A DNA stretch of 64,000 nucleotides from Phytohabitans sp036906915 (GTDB taxonomy: Bacteria; Actinomycetota; Actinomycetes; Mycobacteriales; Micromonosporaceae): contig NZ_JBAKHX010000005.1 of assembly GCF_036906915.1 (NCBI RefSeq), forward strand, positions 167,168 to 231,167, read 5' to 3'. The notes under the pieces are model-generated. The model was not told the DNA's origin. It saw nothing but the letters and a program-made list of their open reading frames with translations, and did no database searches. Below, in pieces: positions 50,445-59,256 of the stretch. How positions within the stretch are numbered: the stretch's first letter is position 1; each line of letters opens with the position of its first letter. The position numbers and the translations under genes were made by a program.

Positions 50445-50567
50445 ACAGTGAAACTGTTTAGGTGACGATGGTCGGCGGAGGGGGACGTTTGCGGCGTTAC
50501 TGGGCGGCTATATCGGACAAAATGCGCTGGCTACAACCTTGAGGTTAGCTGTATCAGCAGCTAACCT
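50445..50567. promoter_or_regulatory. Operator-like palindromes in the MarR divergent region
   Basis: ACAGTGAAACTGT at 50445-50457 lies 13 bases before the MarR start. A 10-bp inverted repeat, AGGTTAGCTG (50542-50551) and CAGCTAACCT (50558-50567), with a six-base loop, lies 44 bases before the start of the plus-strand gene. The second can be an operator or an mRNA leader hairpin. Confidence 0.6.
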
Positions 50568-50610
50568 TCGGCTTGGCATGATCCGCACGAGCTATCCCAT
50601 AGGAGTCACC

Positions 50611-51120
50611 ATGCGTTTCCGCCCGCTCCACGCAGTCACCGCTCTCGCTGGCGTCACGGCTGCTGTCGTGGGAGGCGCCCTCGCGATCGCTCCCGCGCAG
50701 GGTGCTCCGAATTCGGCGATCTCCCGGTACCCGCGCACGATCACCATCACGGTCGTGGAGAAGGGCACCTCGATCAACCTCGTTGACGTTGCCCCCAGCG
50801 ACTCGGCCCTTGGTGATCAGTTGATCGGTACCGGCGATCTCGTCGGCGCCGACGGCCGCAAGATTGGCACGAGCAGCTTCCAGGGCATCTCCACCAACGC
50901 CGCGCCGCGTACGTCCGAGCTGTTGACCTTCGTGTACGAGCTGGCCGACGGGAAGATCACCACTGCGGGCACGGCCAGGCTCTCCGCCTCGGGTCCGGTC
51001 TTCGACGAGCAGTTCGCGATCACCGGTGGCACCGGCAAGTACCAGAACGCGAGCGGCCAGGTACGGGTCGTCCAGGAAACTGTCGAGCAGGCGAAGGTCA
51101 CCTTCCGCATCCAGCTCTGA
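50611..51120 (+). CDS. Secreted allene-oxide-cyclase-barrel-like protein
   Basis: 169 aa from the ATG at 50611, preceded by AGGAGTCACC. Signal peptide 1-32 (ALAGVTAAVVGGALAIAPAQG, then AP). The mature part has the AOC/dirigent barrel landmarks: GDQLIGTGDLVGADGRKIGT, ELLTFVYELADGKITTAG and FAITGGTGKYQNASGQVRV. Members bind or cyclise small hydrophobic compounds, but most bacterial ones have no known activity. The PLP decarboxylase follows 41 bases later on the same strand. Confidence 0.85.
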   Translation: MRFRPLHAVTALAGVTAAVVGGALAIAPAQGAPNSAISRYPRTITITVVEKGTSINLVDVAPSDSALGDQLIGTGDLVGADGRKIGTSSFQGISTNAAPRTSELLTFVYELADGKITTAGTARLSASGPVFDEQFAITGGTGKYQNASGQVRVVQETVEQAKVTFRIQL

Positions 51121-51161
51121 CCCTGGGCCTCACGTGGAAGCCAGTCCGGAGGAGCAACAAC

Positions 51162-52586
51162 GTGGCGACGTCATCACACAACCCATCTCGGGTGCTGCAC
51201 AGCGGCCCAGCCGGCGCGGCGGAGCTGAGCAACCAGCTGAGCATCGCGGTCACCGAAATGACCAGCTGGATGGCTGAGTACGGCGGGTTCACCCCACATC
51301 CGTCATTGGACATCGAGGTGGACGCGTTGGAACGGGCCGGCGAACAGCTGCGGTCGCGGCTGCGGGACAACTATCCGTTCTTCCATCCGCGCTACGTCGG
51401 GCAGATGCTCAAGCCGCCGCACCCAGCTGCGGTGATCGGCTACCTCACCGCAATGCTGGTCAACCCCAACAACCATGCTCTGGATGGTGGTCCAGCGACC
51501 GCGCGGATGGAGAAGGAGGTGGTAGGGCAGCTGGCGGCCATGTTCGGCTTCGGCGAGCACCTGGGACATCTGACCAGCAGCGGCACCATCGCCAACCTGG
51601 AGGCGCTGTTCGTCGCCCGACAGAACCATCCGGGCAAGGTGATCGCCTACAGCGCGGACGCGCACTACACCCATTCCCGGATGTGTCACGTGCTGGGCAT
51701 CGATGGCATGGCGGTCCCAACGGCGGCTGATGGCGCGATGGACCCGCAGGCTTTAGAGGAACTGCTGCGTACCGGAGTCGTCGGCACCGTGGTGGCCACC
51801 GCCGGGACCACCGGGCTGGGTGCCGTCGACCCCGTCCACCACATCGTCGCACTGTGCCGTCGCTACGGCGCCCGGGTGCACGTCGATGCGGCCTACGGCG
51901 GCTTCTTCAGCCTCATCGCCGACGACAGCCCAGACGGCGTGGCCGCCGCCCCGTTCGCCGCGATTGCCGACTGTGACTCGGTGGTGATCGACCCGCACAA
52001 GCACGGCCTGCAGCCGTACGGGTGCGGCGCGGTGCTGTTCAAAGATCCGGCAGTGGCGAGTCACTACCTGCACGACTCGCCGTACACCTACTTCACCTCG
52101 GACGAACTGCACCTGGGGGAGATCTCCCTGGAGTGCTCGCGTGCTGGCGCGGCAGCCGCCGCGCTGTGGCTGACACTGCGGCTGCTGCCGCTAACACCCG
52201 ACGGCCTCGGGGCCGCGCTGCGCCCCGGCCGGCGTGCCGCACTGGCTTGGGCGGAGCACATCAAGGCCAGCGAACAGCTAACCCTGTATCAGCAGCCGCA
52301 GTTGGACATCCTCACCTACTATCCGACCCATCGGCGCCTGTCAGAGGTGGATCAGGCCAGCGCCGGCGTTCTCAGTCGCGGAATGCGGCGGCCCCCAGCA
52401 CAGTCGCTGTTCGTAGCCACCTACACCGTGGACGCGAACGCGTTGGCCGTGCGCGGACATCAGCTGGTCGCAGACGTGGCACAGGGTCGCATCCTGCGCA
52501 GCGTCCTGATGAAACCCGAGACCGAGCAACACGTCACGTCCCTGCATCAGCAAGTCCTGGACCTGCTCTCCGACGGCCAGGAGTAG
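51162..52586 (+). CDS. Group II PLP-dependent decarboxylase
   Basis: 474 aa from the GTG at 51162 with GGAGGAG upstream. PLP-binding Lys280 lies in VIDPHKHGLQPYG; HVDAAYGGFFSL supplies the PLP aspartate and LTSSGTIANLEAL the phosphate-binding loop. The fold matches aromatic amino acid/glutamate/aspartate decarboxylases. The substrate is not decidable from motifs; an aromatic amino acid or diaminobutyrate-like compound is possible. It may share a transcript with the preceding secreted barrel protein. Confidence 0.9.
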   Translation: MATSSHNPSRVLHSGPAGAAELSNQLSIAVTEMTSWMAEYGGFTPHPSLDIEVDALERAGEQLRSRLRDNYPFFHPRYVGQMLKPPHPAAVIGYLTAMLVNPNNHALDGGPATARMEKEVVGQLAAMFGFGEHLGHLTSSGTIANLEALFVARQNHPGKVIAYSADAHYTHSRMCHVLGIDGMAVPTAADGAMDPQALEELLRTGVVGTVVATAGTTGLGAVDPVHHIVALCRRYGARVHVDAAYGGFFSLIADDSPDGVAAAPFAAIADCDSVVIDPHKHGLQPYGCGAVLFKDPAVASHYLHDSPYTYFTSDELHLGEISLECSRAGAAAAALWLTLRLLPLTPDGLGAALRPGRRAALAWAEHIKASEQLTLYQQPQLDILTYYPTHRRLSEVDQASAGVLSRGMRRPPAQSLFVATYTVDANALAVRGHQLVADVAQGRILRSVLMKPETEQHVTSLHQQVLDLLSDGQE

Positions 52587-52756
52587 CGGTTCAGGCGCGT
52601 CTTGCCCGACGGTCATCCGGCAGGCGCCCGGCCTTCGGGCCGACGGCGGCGGGGACGCAGCCCGCGTCGCATGGGTGGCGACTGGTTCGAGTGCGGCTCC
52701 GCGCCGGGATGCGCGCCCGCCGCGTCTGCCGTGTTCAGCCGCGATCCGACGCACCT

Positions 52757-53219
52757 GGCATGAGCAGGGTGTTGAGCCGTCCGTAGTCCGCCGCGCCGGC
52801 CAGCTCGCCGTAGCCGCCGCCGCCCAGCGCTGTCGCCGCTGCCCGGGCGACCAGCCCGTACGCGGCCTGGGCGACGGACGAGCCGAGGCTGATCCGGGCC
52901 ACGCCCAGCGCGGCCAATTCGGCGATGTCCGGCGCGCCGGGGCCGGCCATCACGTTCACCGGAGCGTCGATGCGGTCGACCAGGGCGGCGACGGTAGCCG
53001 GATCGGTCACCCCCAGGCACGAAGACGCCGTCGGCTCCCGCCGCCAGGTATGCCGTGGCTCGGTCGACGGTCTCGTCGAGGCCGCCCACGCCGGCCAGGT
53101 AGGTGTCGATGCGGGCGTTGAGGAACAGCCCGGGTGCGGCGGGCGGCCCGGGCAGCGGCGATCCGGGCGGGCTCGGCGGTGGCGCCGTCCTCGATGTTGA
53201 CGCCCGCGACGCCCGCCGC
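52757..53219 (-). pseudogene. Relic of an isocitrate lyase/PEP mutase family enzyme
   Basis: Three frames in sequence read one enzyme: VAGVNIEDGATAEPARIAA (about 53200), then LFLNARIDTYLAG and LDETVDRATAYLAAGADGVF (53130-53010), then VTDPATVAALVDRIDAPVNV and LAALGVARISLGSSVAQAAY to the stop at about 52757. Two single-base shifts separate them. The N-terminal half with the catalytic KKCGH-type loop is missing, cut at about 53219 where an unrelated relic begins on the other strand. Confidence 0.8.
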
Positions 53220-53536
53220 TGAGCGTCTTCGCCGGGGATGTGCCGCAGTTGGCTTATCCGGCCCGGGGTGTCGCCACGCTGTGGGAGCCGCGCCGGGAGA
53301 ACACGGACGCCCTCGGCGCGGTGCTCGGCCGGGGCCGCATCCGGCTACTGGTGGAGCTGGACACGCCCAGCTCCACCACCGAGCTGGCAGGGCGTACCGG
53401 CATGACCGCCGGTGGGGTCTCCCCAGCACCTGACCGCATTGCGGGCAGCCGGACTCGTCGCCGCGCACCGGCACGGCCGCAGCGTTCTCAATGTGCGCAC
53501 GGCGTTGGCGGAGGCGCTGCTCAGCTCACGTTCTGA
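53220..53536 (+). pseudogene. Relic of an ArsR-type winged-helix regulator (C-terminal part)
   Basis: One frame reads LSVFAGDVPQLAYPARGVAT and LGRGRIRLLVELDTPSSTTE, GRTGMTAGGVS; then a one-base shift near 53415 continues as QHLTALRAAGLVAAHRHGRS. Together they form the helix-turn-helix and wing of an ArsR-like regulator, entering abruptly at 53220 with no N-terminal half. It abuts the PEP-mutase relic, so a deletion or rearrangement joined two broken genes. Confidence 0.72.
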
Positions 53537-54488
53537 CCCAGCGGTGGTAGGCGTCCGGATCGACGTTGCTGCCGCAGATGATGGTGACCACGTGACGGCC
53601 GGCGAAGCGGTCACGATCTTCGAGGATGGCGGCGATGCCGAGGGCCGCTGAGGGTTCGACGACCAGGCCCGCGCGCTCCAGAAGCATCCGCATGCCCGTG
53701 ACGATGGAAGCCTCCTGGACCAGGACGGCGTCGTCAGCCACCTCCAGCAGGTCGTCCAAGACCGCGGGGATGGGGTACCGGCCGGCGACGCCGTCGGCGA
53801 TGGTGTCGTACGAGTCCGTGGTGATGACCCGACGCTCGTGCCAGGAGCGGGTCATCGCGGGCGCGCCGAGTGGCTGCACGCAGATCACCTCGACGTCTGG
53901 CGAAAGGGTCTTCAGGACGTAGCCCACGCCGGTGGCCATCGCGCCGCCGCCAAGGGCGATCAGGACAGCGTCGAAGGAGGACGCCCCGCTTGCCAGTTCC
54001 AGGCCGATGGTCGCCGCGCCCTCGCAGGTCTCGATGTCCCGGCTGTCCTCGACCAGCCGGACGCCGCGCCGCTGCGCGATATCCACGGCCCGTTCGCGGG
54101 CCATCTCGAAGTCGCCGTCGACCAACTCCAGCTCCGCACCCAGCGCGCGGATCCGATCGAGCTTGGCGGCGGGTGCCCCGCGTGGCGCCACCACCGTCAC
54201 GTCGAGGCCACGGCGGTGACCGGACCAACCCAGCGCCTGGCCGAGGTTGCCGGCGCTGGCGCACACCGTGGCCGTGCGGCTCTGGTCGGTCAGCGACTTG
54301 GCGACGAGCTCGGTGCCCCGGGCCTTGAAGCTGCGCACCGGGTTCGCCGTTTCCAGCTTGATACTGACCGTGCAGCCAAGCTCGCGTCCCAACGCGTCGC
54401 ACTGGTACAGCGGAGTATCCAGAAAGATCGGGTCGATCACCCGGCGGGCCGCGCGAATCCGATCAAGATCGAGGCGCGTCGTGAGCAT
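53526..54488 (-). CDS. Threonine/serine dehydratase-like PLP enzyme (fold type II)
   Basis: 320 aa from the ATG at 54488. PLP Lys55 lies in VRSFKARGTEL; glycine loop ALGGGAMATG binds the phosphate and SAGNLGQALGW the substrate carboxylate. The length fits catabolic threonine dehydratase, serine racemase or hydroxyectoine-type dehydratases without the regulatory ACT domain. The stop overlaps the end of the ArsR relic on the other strand. Upstream palindrome GTCCA-AAC-TGGAC may be regulatory. Confidence 0.9.
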   Translation of the reverse strand: MLTTRLDLDRIRAARRVIDPIFLDTPLYQCDALGRELGCTVSIKLETANPVRSFKARGTELVAKSLTDQSRTATVCASAGNLGQALGWSGHRRGLDVTVVAPRGAPAAKLDRIRALGAELELVDGDFEMARERAVDIAQRRGVRLVEDSRDIETCEGAATIGLELASGASSFDAVLIALGGGAMATGVGYVLKTLSPDVEVICVQPLGAPAMTRSWHERRVITTDSYDTIADGVAGRYPIPAVLDDLLEVADDAVLVQEASIVTGMRMLLERAGLVVEPSAALGIAAILEDRDRFAGRHVVTIICGSNVDPDAYHRWVRT

Positions 54489-54687
54489 GATCAGCAATGT
54501 ATCGCACCGCGGGCGTCCCACGTGGAGCTGGCCGATGTCCAGTTTGGACTGATCGGGGTGCGGCACCATGGACGGGTCGCACAGGTGGCTCCTTCCGCGC
54601 GTACTCGTAACTGAAGTAGGCGCTGACAAGCGGGCGGGCTGTGGGGGACAGGTCGCGGGCGTGGGGCTGTGCAGACACGTCGGTGTG

Positions 54688-55896
54688 TTACGGCGTAGGC
54701 GTGGTCGCGGTCTCGGCCGTCGGGTTGGATGTGATCCGCAGGCCGTCGGCGTTGGCGCCGAGCATGTTGACGTACCCGGCGATGCGCCGGTGGATTCGGG
54801 TGTAGTCCGCGGCTCGCGGGCCGGCGGCGGCCATGGCGGTTGCCAGGTCAACGAGCCGCGCCTGCGGGTGGTAGTCCATGAAGACGGGTCGGACCTCGAC
54901 CGCGCTGACACGCCATGTCCGGGGTGCCGCCTCGGTGAAGGTGAATGTGGGTATCACGGAGTCGGCGGTGTTCTCCGGGGAGCCGTCCTGGAAGCGTACG
55001 AGGAGGTTGCCCAGCCCGTAGGCGACCCACTTGTCGCCGATCTTCTCGAATGGCTGCACGACGTGGGCGTGCATGCCGATGATCAGGTCGATGTCGGGGC
55101 TGGCGAGGAGTTGTCTGGCCAGCGCCGTCTGGCCTTCGTCGGCCGTGTTCTGGTACTCGGAGCCCCAGTGCAGGGACGCGATGACAATCTCGGCGCCGTC
55201 GTTCTTGGCTCGGCGCGCCTCGGCCAGGATGGCGTTGAGGTCGATGAGGTTGGCGATCCACGGCTGACTGGGCGGCCGTTCGATACCGTTGAAGCTGAAC
55301 GTGTACGACAGCTGCGCGACCTTGACGTCGCCTACCTCCAGGATGTTCGGCGTCGCCGCCTCCCGCGCTGAGCGGGCCGAGCCGGTGTGGCGCAGGCCGA
55401 CCCGGTCGAGGTTGTCGAGGGTACGGGTGACGCCCTCGGCTCCGTAGTCGAGGGTGTGGTTGGAGGCGGTCGAGCACGTGTCGAAGCCAGCCGCCCTCGC
55501 GTCGTCGGCGAGTTCCACGGGTGAGTTGAAGATCGGAAAGCCGGTGAACGGGCCCTGCGGCGGACCGAGAGGCTGCTCGATGTGGCACACGGCGAGATCC
55601 GCAGACTCGAGGGTCGGCACGACGGCCGCCATGATCTGGCTGAAGTCGTATCCGTTGCCGCCCGCTGCCTGCGCGTCGGACCGGGCCTGGGCGACCAGCG
55701 CTGGTTGGACGAACAGGTCCCCTGCGGCCGCGACGGTAATCGTCGTGGGCCGCGCTGGCGACGGCGACGGGCTAGCCGGTGCCGCCGAGGGTGCCGCATC
55801 CCCTCCGGCGCTGCCGCTTTGGCCGCTGCACCCGCCGAGCAGCGCAGCTAGCATGACGCACGCGGCTGTTCTCCGCTTACCTCGCATACCTGGCAT
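54688..55896 (-). CDS. CapA-family lipoprotein (poly-gamma-glutamate synthesis-type metallophosphatase fold)
   Basis: 402 aa from the ATG at 55896 (GAGGCGG nine bases upstream). Lipobox LLGGC, then a Ser/Pro/Ala spacer to about 55. The CapA domain follows: TITVAAAGDLFVQP, ADLAVCHIEQPL, FDTCSTASNHTLDYGAEGV, ASLHWGSEYQ, IGMHAHVVQPFEK. The metal-site residues D, N and H pairs are present. CapA proteins act in capsule or cell-surface polymer assembly. A surface role is inferred for this actinomycete. Confidence 0.9.
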   Translation of the reverse strand: MPGMRGKRRTAACVMLAALLGGCSGQSGSAGGDAAPSAAPASPSPSPARPTTITVAAAGDLFVQPALVAQARSDAQAAGGNGYDFSQIMAAVVPTLESADLAVCHIEQPLGPPQGPFTGFPIFNSPVELADDARAAGFDTCSTASNHTLDYGAEGVTRTLDNLDRVGLRHTGSARSAREAATPNILEVGDVKVAQLSYTFSFNGIERPPSQPWIANLIDLNAILAEARRAKNDGAEIVIASLHWGSEYQNTADEGQTALARQLLASPDIDLIIGMHAHVVQPFEKIGDKWVAYGLGNLLVRFQDGSPENTADSVIPTFTFTEAAPRTWRVSAVEVRPVFMDYHPQARLVDLATAMAAAGPRAADYTRIHRRIAGYVNMLGANADGLRITSNPTAETATTPTP

Positions 55897-55971
55897 TCTT
55901 GCCGTCCGCCTCGCCGGTATGAGACAAGATCGACGAACAGGCAACTGATGCCAGCGTCCGTACTGACCCAG

Positions 55972-56400
55972 CTAGGACGCCGACGTCTCACGAGGCGGGA
56001 GCCCGACGAGGTCGTGGACCAGCAGCTCCCGTCCGCCGACCGAGGCTCGGAACCTGGCCCGCCGGCTGCCGTGGTTCGGGTAGCCACCGGTCGTCGAGAC
56101 GCTCACCCTTTTCCAGGGCTCCGGTCTGGCGCGCCCACACGTAGACGTCCTCGCTCTGGTTGGTGTCGCCGGGGACCAGTGGTTGGGCGGTCACGTAGGC
56201 GACGTGCCGGCCGTCGGCACTGATGTCCTGCGAGTGCTCATCCTGTCCACCTGACCACCGCCGGAGCTCAGGCTGACCCGGCTCGTCGTAAGCACCCGCG
56301 TATCCCGAACAACACGTCGAACGAACCGTTGGTATCCCCCGGCACCAGGTTCGACGCCCCAGAGGTGAACGCGACGTAGGGCTGCGAAGGCCGCCATCAC
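55972..56400 (-). pseudogene. Relic of a PD40/WD40-type beta-propeller protein
   Basis: Four consecutive frame segments each give propeller sequence: PYVAFTSGASNLVPGDTNGS, then RVSLSSGGGQ, then QDISADGRHVAYVTAQPLVP with GDTNQSEDVYVWAR, then RVSVSTTGGYPNHGSRR to the stop at 55972. The repeats SADGRxVAFxSxxxNLVPGDTN are typical of secreted actinobacterial PD40 proteins. At least three shifts in about 400 bases and a missing N-terminus show it is dead. Confidence 0.82.
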
Positions 56401-56545
56401 AAGATTGCACGATCCTGCGTGCGCGCGTCGAGGGGGAGTTCGAAGTGGACGGTCTCCAGCGTGGCGGCTGTCGACCATTCCCTGGGTTCGGCGGCGCCAA
56501 CGCGGTCTTCCGGTCATCGAGATTCCGAAAGCCACAACGGCCGGG

Positions 56546-56971
56546 TCACATCTTTTCGCCCGGGAGCTTGCTGGCCTGCTTGATCCAGGATCGGATTTGG
56601 TGTTCGTCCAGTTCATCGTTCTCGTGGATGTCGAGGTAGCGCACCTCGTCGTGCTTGGACGGCTTAGGCGGCATGGGATCGAGCGATGTCCCTCTGAGGA
56701 ACTGCAGCTGCACGTAGTTCGTGTAGCAACGGAACGACAGGAACCAGCCCTCGTCCTTGCCATAGAATGGTTGGTTCCATTTGACGGCTTTGCGTACATC
56801 GGAGACCGTGCGCACGATGAGATCATCGAGGCGTTGCCCGACGTCTCGTTTCCAGCCGGGCATGGCGGCGATGTAGTCCTGCACCGGGCCGTTCCCCTCA
56901 GCCTTGGGGATCTGCGGGTTGCCGCCCGAGAGGAGCTTCGGTCTCGCGTCGTCTTTCTTGCGATTGGTCAT
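56546..56971 (-). CDS. DUF1801 family protein
   Basis: 141 aa. Family landmarks VQDYIAAMPGWKRDVGQRLD, DVRKAVKWNQPFYG and the CyaY-like beta sheet (WFLSFRCYTNYVQLQFLRGT), ending in an extended DIHENDELDEHQIRSWIKQA. Proteins of this fold are small, soluble and of unclear function, some annotated as iron-transport related. Transcribed toward the propeller relic. Confidence 0.88.
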   Translation of the reverse strand: MTNRKKDDARPKLLSGGNPQIPKAEGNGPVQDYIAAMPGWKRDVGQRLDDLIVRTVSDVRKAVKWNQPFYGKDEGWFLSFRCYTNYVQLQFLRGTSLDPMPPKPSKHDEVRYLDIHENDELDEHQIRSWIKQASKLPGEKM

Positions 56972-57348
56972 GGGATTACGTCCCGGATGCGGTCGATGAC
57001 AGTCGGAGAGATACCTTGCGAATGCGCCGACGTGACAATGGTAGCCCCACTTGACGCAGGAGGCCTTTACTTGGCCGAGTCCCGTGTCGTCCTCGCATGG
57101 CGCGGCGGGCTGATGGCGCTGCCGTGCCGCCCCGACATACGGCGTGTCTCAAATGGACGGATGATGGTCTGGGGCATGATCTCTGTTCCGTGAGCGATGT
57201 CGAGACATGATCCGCACGTGTTCTCGGCAGGGAAACACCGGCAAGGAAGGGCAGGGAGCCTTTCGCTGTCTTGCGGCTCGAACGACCGCTGTCGTAGCCT
57301 TTTCGCACCGGCGTCGATACGCATCGACAGTCCCCAAGGGAGGTAGGG
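56972..57348. other. Divergent region between DUF1801 and LacI genes
   Basis: About 375 bases with no supported gene. It holds the LacI operator at 57314-57329 near its right end, just before the GGGAGG ribosome site of the lacI-type gene. Nothing else stands out. Confidence 0.5.
57314..57329. promoter_or_regulatory. LacI-family operator, copy 1
   Basis: GTCGATACGCATCGAC, a near-perfect palindrome with arms GTCGAT/ATCGAC, 20 bases before the regulator's own start. The identical 16-mer occurs at 58428-58443 before the ThuA gene. This indicates autoregulation plus control of the downstream operon. Confidence 0.85.
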
Positions 57349-58380
57349 TTGGCGGCGTTTACCAGCAAGGACGTCGCGCGTATCGCTGGTGTCTCGCAGA
57401 GCACCGTGTCCTACGTGATGACCGGCAAGCGACCCATCTCCGAGCGCACCCGGCGCCGGGTCCTGGACGCGATGGAACAGCTCACCTACGAGCCGCACTC
57501 GGGCGCCCGGGCTCTCGCGGGACGTCGCACCCAGGTCGTCGGCTTGGTCGTGCCCTTCGGGCCCGGGGGCCAGACCTTCGGGTTGCTGCCGTTCATCGAG
57601 GCCATCGCCAACTCGGCCCGCGCCCACGATCATGATGTTCTGCTCGTGACCGCGGACGAGGGTTCCGCGGGGCTGCGGCGGCTCGCCGGACGGGCCCTGT
57701 GCGACGCGATCATCATGATGGGCATCGAGGAGCACGACGACCGGGTTCCGGTGGCTGCCTCGCTGTCCGTTCCGGTGGTTCTCATTGGTGTGCCGGCCGA
57801 CCCGGCCGGGCTGCACTGCGTCGACCTCGACTTCGAGGCGGCGGCCCGGATGGCCGTCGACGAGCTGGCCGATACGGGGCACGATGAGGTCGTCGTGGTG
57901 GGTTATGCGGCTTCGGCGATGGAGCGTGGTTTGAACTTCGCCGGCCGCGTACTGCGATCGGTGCGGCGGCAGGCGCAGGTGCGGGACCTGCCGCTGACGG
58001 TGATCGAACCGGTCGAGCGTGGGCAGGAGACCGCCGCGACGGCGGCCGATCAGGTCCTCGCCCGGCGCGCCGGCGGGCGTCTCGGAGTGGTGGTGCCGCA
58101 CAACGATGCGATCGCGCCGCTGGTGCATGCGCTGCGGAAGCGAGACGTCGTGCCCGGCCGCGACATTTCCCTTATCGGATTCAGTCCTGACCGTGAGGCT
58201 GAGCAGTCCGACCTGCCGTACACGAATATCTCCGGGGAGCCGCGTGACGTTTCGCGGCGGGCGATGGAGACGCTGTTCTGGCTGCTCGATCCGAGTTTCG
58301 GGGTGGCGCCTCCCGCAATCGACCTGGTCGCGCCACGACTCACCCGTCGTACGACGGTGATGCCGGCTTCCTCCAACTGA
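57349..58380 (+). CDS. LacI family transcriptional regulator
   Basis: 343 aa from a TTG start with GGGAGGTAGGG upstream. HTH about 4-30 (TSKDVARIAGVSQSTVSYVM, TGKRPISERTRRRVLDAMEQ) with hinge helix SGARALAGRRT. A periplasmic-binding-type effector domain follows, ending DREAEQSDLPYTNISGE. It probably senses a sugar or sugar acid and represses itself and the ThuA-Gfo/Idh operon through the two identical 16-bp operators. Confidence 0.94.
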   Translation: MAAFTSKDVARIAGVSQSTVSYVMTGKRPISERTRRRVLDAMEQLTYEPHSGARALAGRRTQVVGLVVPFGPGGQTFGLLPFIEAIANSARAHDHDVLLVTADEGSAGLRRLAGRALCDAIIMMGIEEHDDRVPVAASLSVPVVLIGVPADPAGLHCVDLDFEAAARMAVDELADTGHDEVVVVGYAASAMERGLNFAGRVLRSVRRQAQVRDLPLTVIEPVERGQETAATAADQVLARRAGGRLGVVVPHNDAIAPLVHALRKRDVVPGRDISLIGFSPDREAEQSDLPYTNISGEPRDVSRRAMETLFWLLDPSFGVAPPAIDLVAPRLTRRTTVMPASSN

Positions 58381-58427
58381 TCATCGGTGGCCCGGTCCAA
58401 GATTCACGGCGTCGATGCGTCGCCGCA

Positions 58428-58443
58428 GTCGATACGCATCGAC
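58428..58443. promoter_or_regulatory. LacI-family operator, copy 2
   Basis: GTCGATACGCATCGAC, identical to the site before the lacI-type gene, 33 bases before the ThuA start. A partial copy GTCGATGCGTCGCC (58411-58424) lies just upstream. Together they define a local regulon. Confidence 0.85.
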
Positions 58444-58476
58444 ACGATCCTCAGCAGCCCAGCAGAAAGGCTCGAC

Positions 58477-59256
58477 ATGGCAAACGGAACGACCGGCCCG
58501 CTGCGCGTGACGGTGTGGGGGGAGAACCGCCATGAGCGGATCGAGGCGCACGTGGCGAAGATCTATCCGAAGGGCATGCACACGACGATCGCGGAGGGCA
58601 TCGAGGAGAACCTCGGCGACGGCTGCGCCGTCCGTACCGCCACCCTCGACGAGCCGCAGCACGGATTGACCGAGGAGGTGCTGGCCAACACCGACGTGCT
58701 CACCTGGTGGGGACACGCAGCACACGACGAGGTCACCGACGAGGTCGTCGAGCGCGTCCACCGCCACGTCCTGTCCGGGATGGGACTCGTCGTACTGCAC
58801 TCCGGCCACTGGTCGAAGATCTTCACCAAACTGATGGGGACGAGTTGCACCCTGCGCTGGCGGGACGAGCACGACCGCGAGCTCATCTGGACGGTCGACC
58901 CCACGCACCCCATCGCCAAGGGCGTGCCGCACCCGCTGATCATCGACGAGGACGAGATGTACGGGGAGTTCTTCGACATTCCGGCACCGGACGAACTCGT
59001 GTTCGTCAGCTCGTTCAGCGGCGGGGAGGTGTTCCGCAGCGGCTGCACGTTCCGCCGCGGCCACGGCAAGATCTTCTACTTCCGGCCCGGAGACCAGGCG
59101 TACCCCACGTACCACCACGAGGACGTGCGTCGGGTCATCGCCAACGGCGTCGCTTGGGCCCGCACCGACCGGCCGGAACGGAGCCATCCCGTGCTCCTGC
59201 GGTACGCGACCGGGGAGTTCTTCAACGGCCAGGGCTACACGGGACCACTCCAGTGA
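58477..59256 (+). CDS. ThuA-domain protein (trehalose utilisation family)
   Basis: 259 aa from the ATG at 58477 (AGAAAGG upstream). It has a class I glutamine-amidotransferase-like fold: LRVTVWGENRHERIE, VLTWWGHAAHDEVTDE, MGLVVLHSGHWSKIF, EDEMYGEFFDI, and GHGKIFYFRPGDQAYPTYHH near the end. ThuA proteins act in disaccharide catabolism through keto-sugars. The stop overlaps the next gene (GTGA), so it is translated together with the oxidoreductase. Confidence 0.93.
   Translation: MANGTTGPLRVTVWGENRHERIEAHVAKIYPKGMHTTIAEGIEENLGDGCAVRTATLDEPQHGLTEEVLANTDVLTWWGHAAHDEVTDEVVERVHRHVLSGMGLVVLHSGHWSKIFTKLMGTSCTLRWRDEHDRELIWTVDPTHPIAKGVPHPLIIDEDEMYGEFFDIPAPDELVFVSSFSGGEVFRSGCTFRRGHGKIFYFRPGDQAYPTYHHEDVRRVIANGVAWARTDRPERSHPVLLRYATGEFFNGQGYTGPLQ

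Noticed and set aside
54463..54678. A 71-codon minus-strand frame between the dehydratase and CapA genes
   Set aside because: It overlaps the start of the dehydratase gene in another frame, has no ribosome site and no recognisable family. It may be a relic but support is too weak.
58707..59252. Extension of the Gfo/Idh frame to 559 aa
   Set aside because: The extra N-terminal part is shadow of the ThuA gene. The Rossmann motif starts right after the GTG at 59253.
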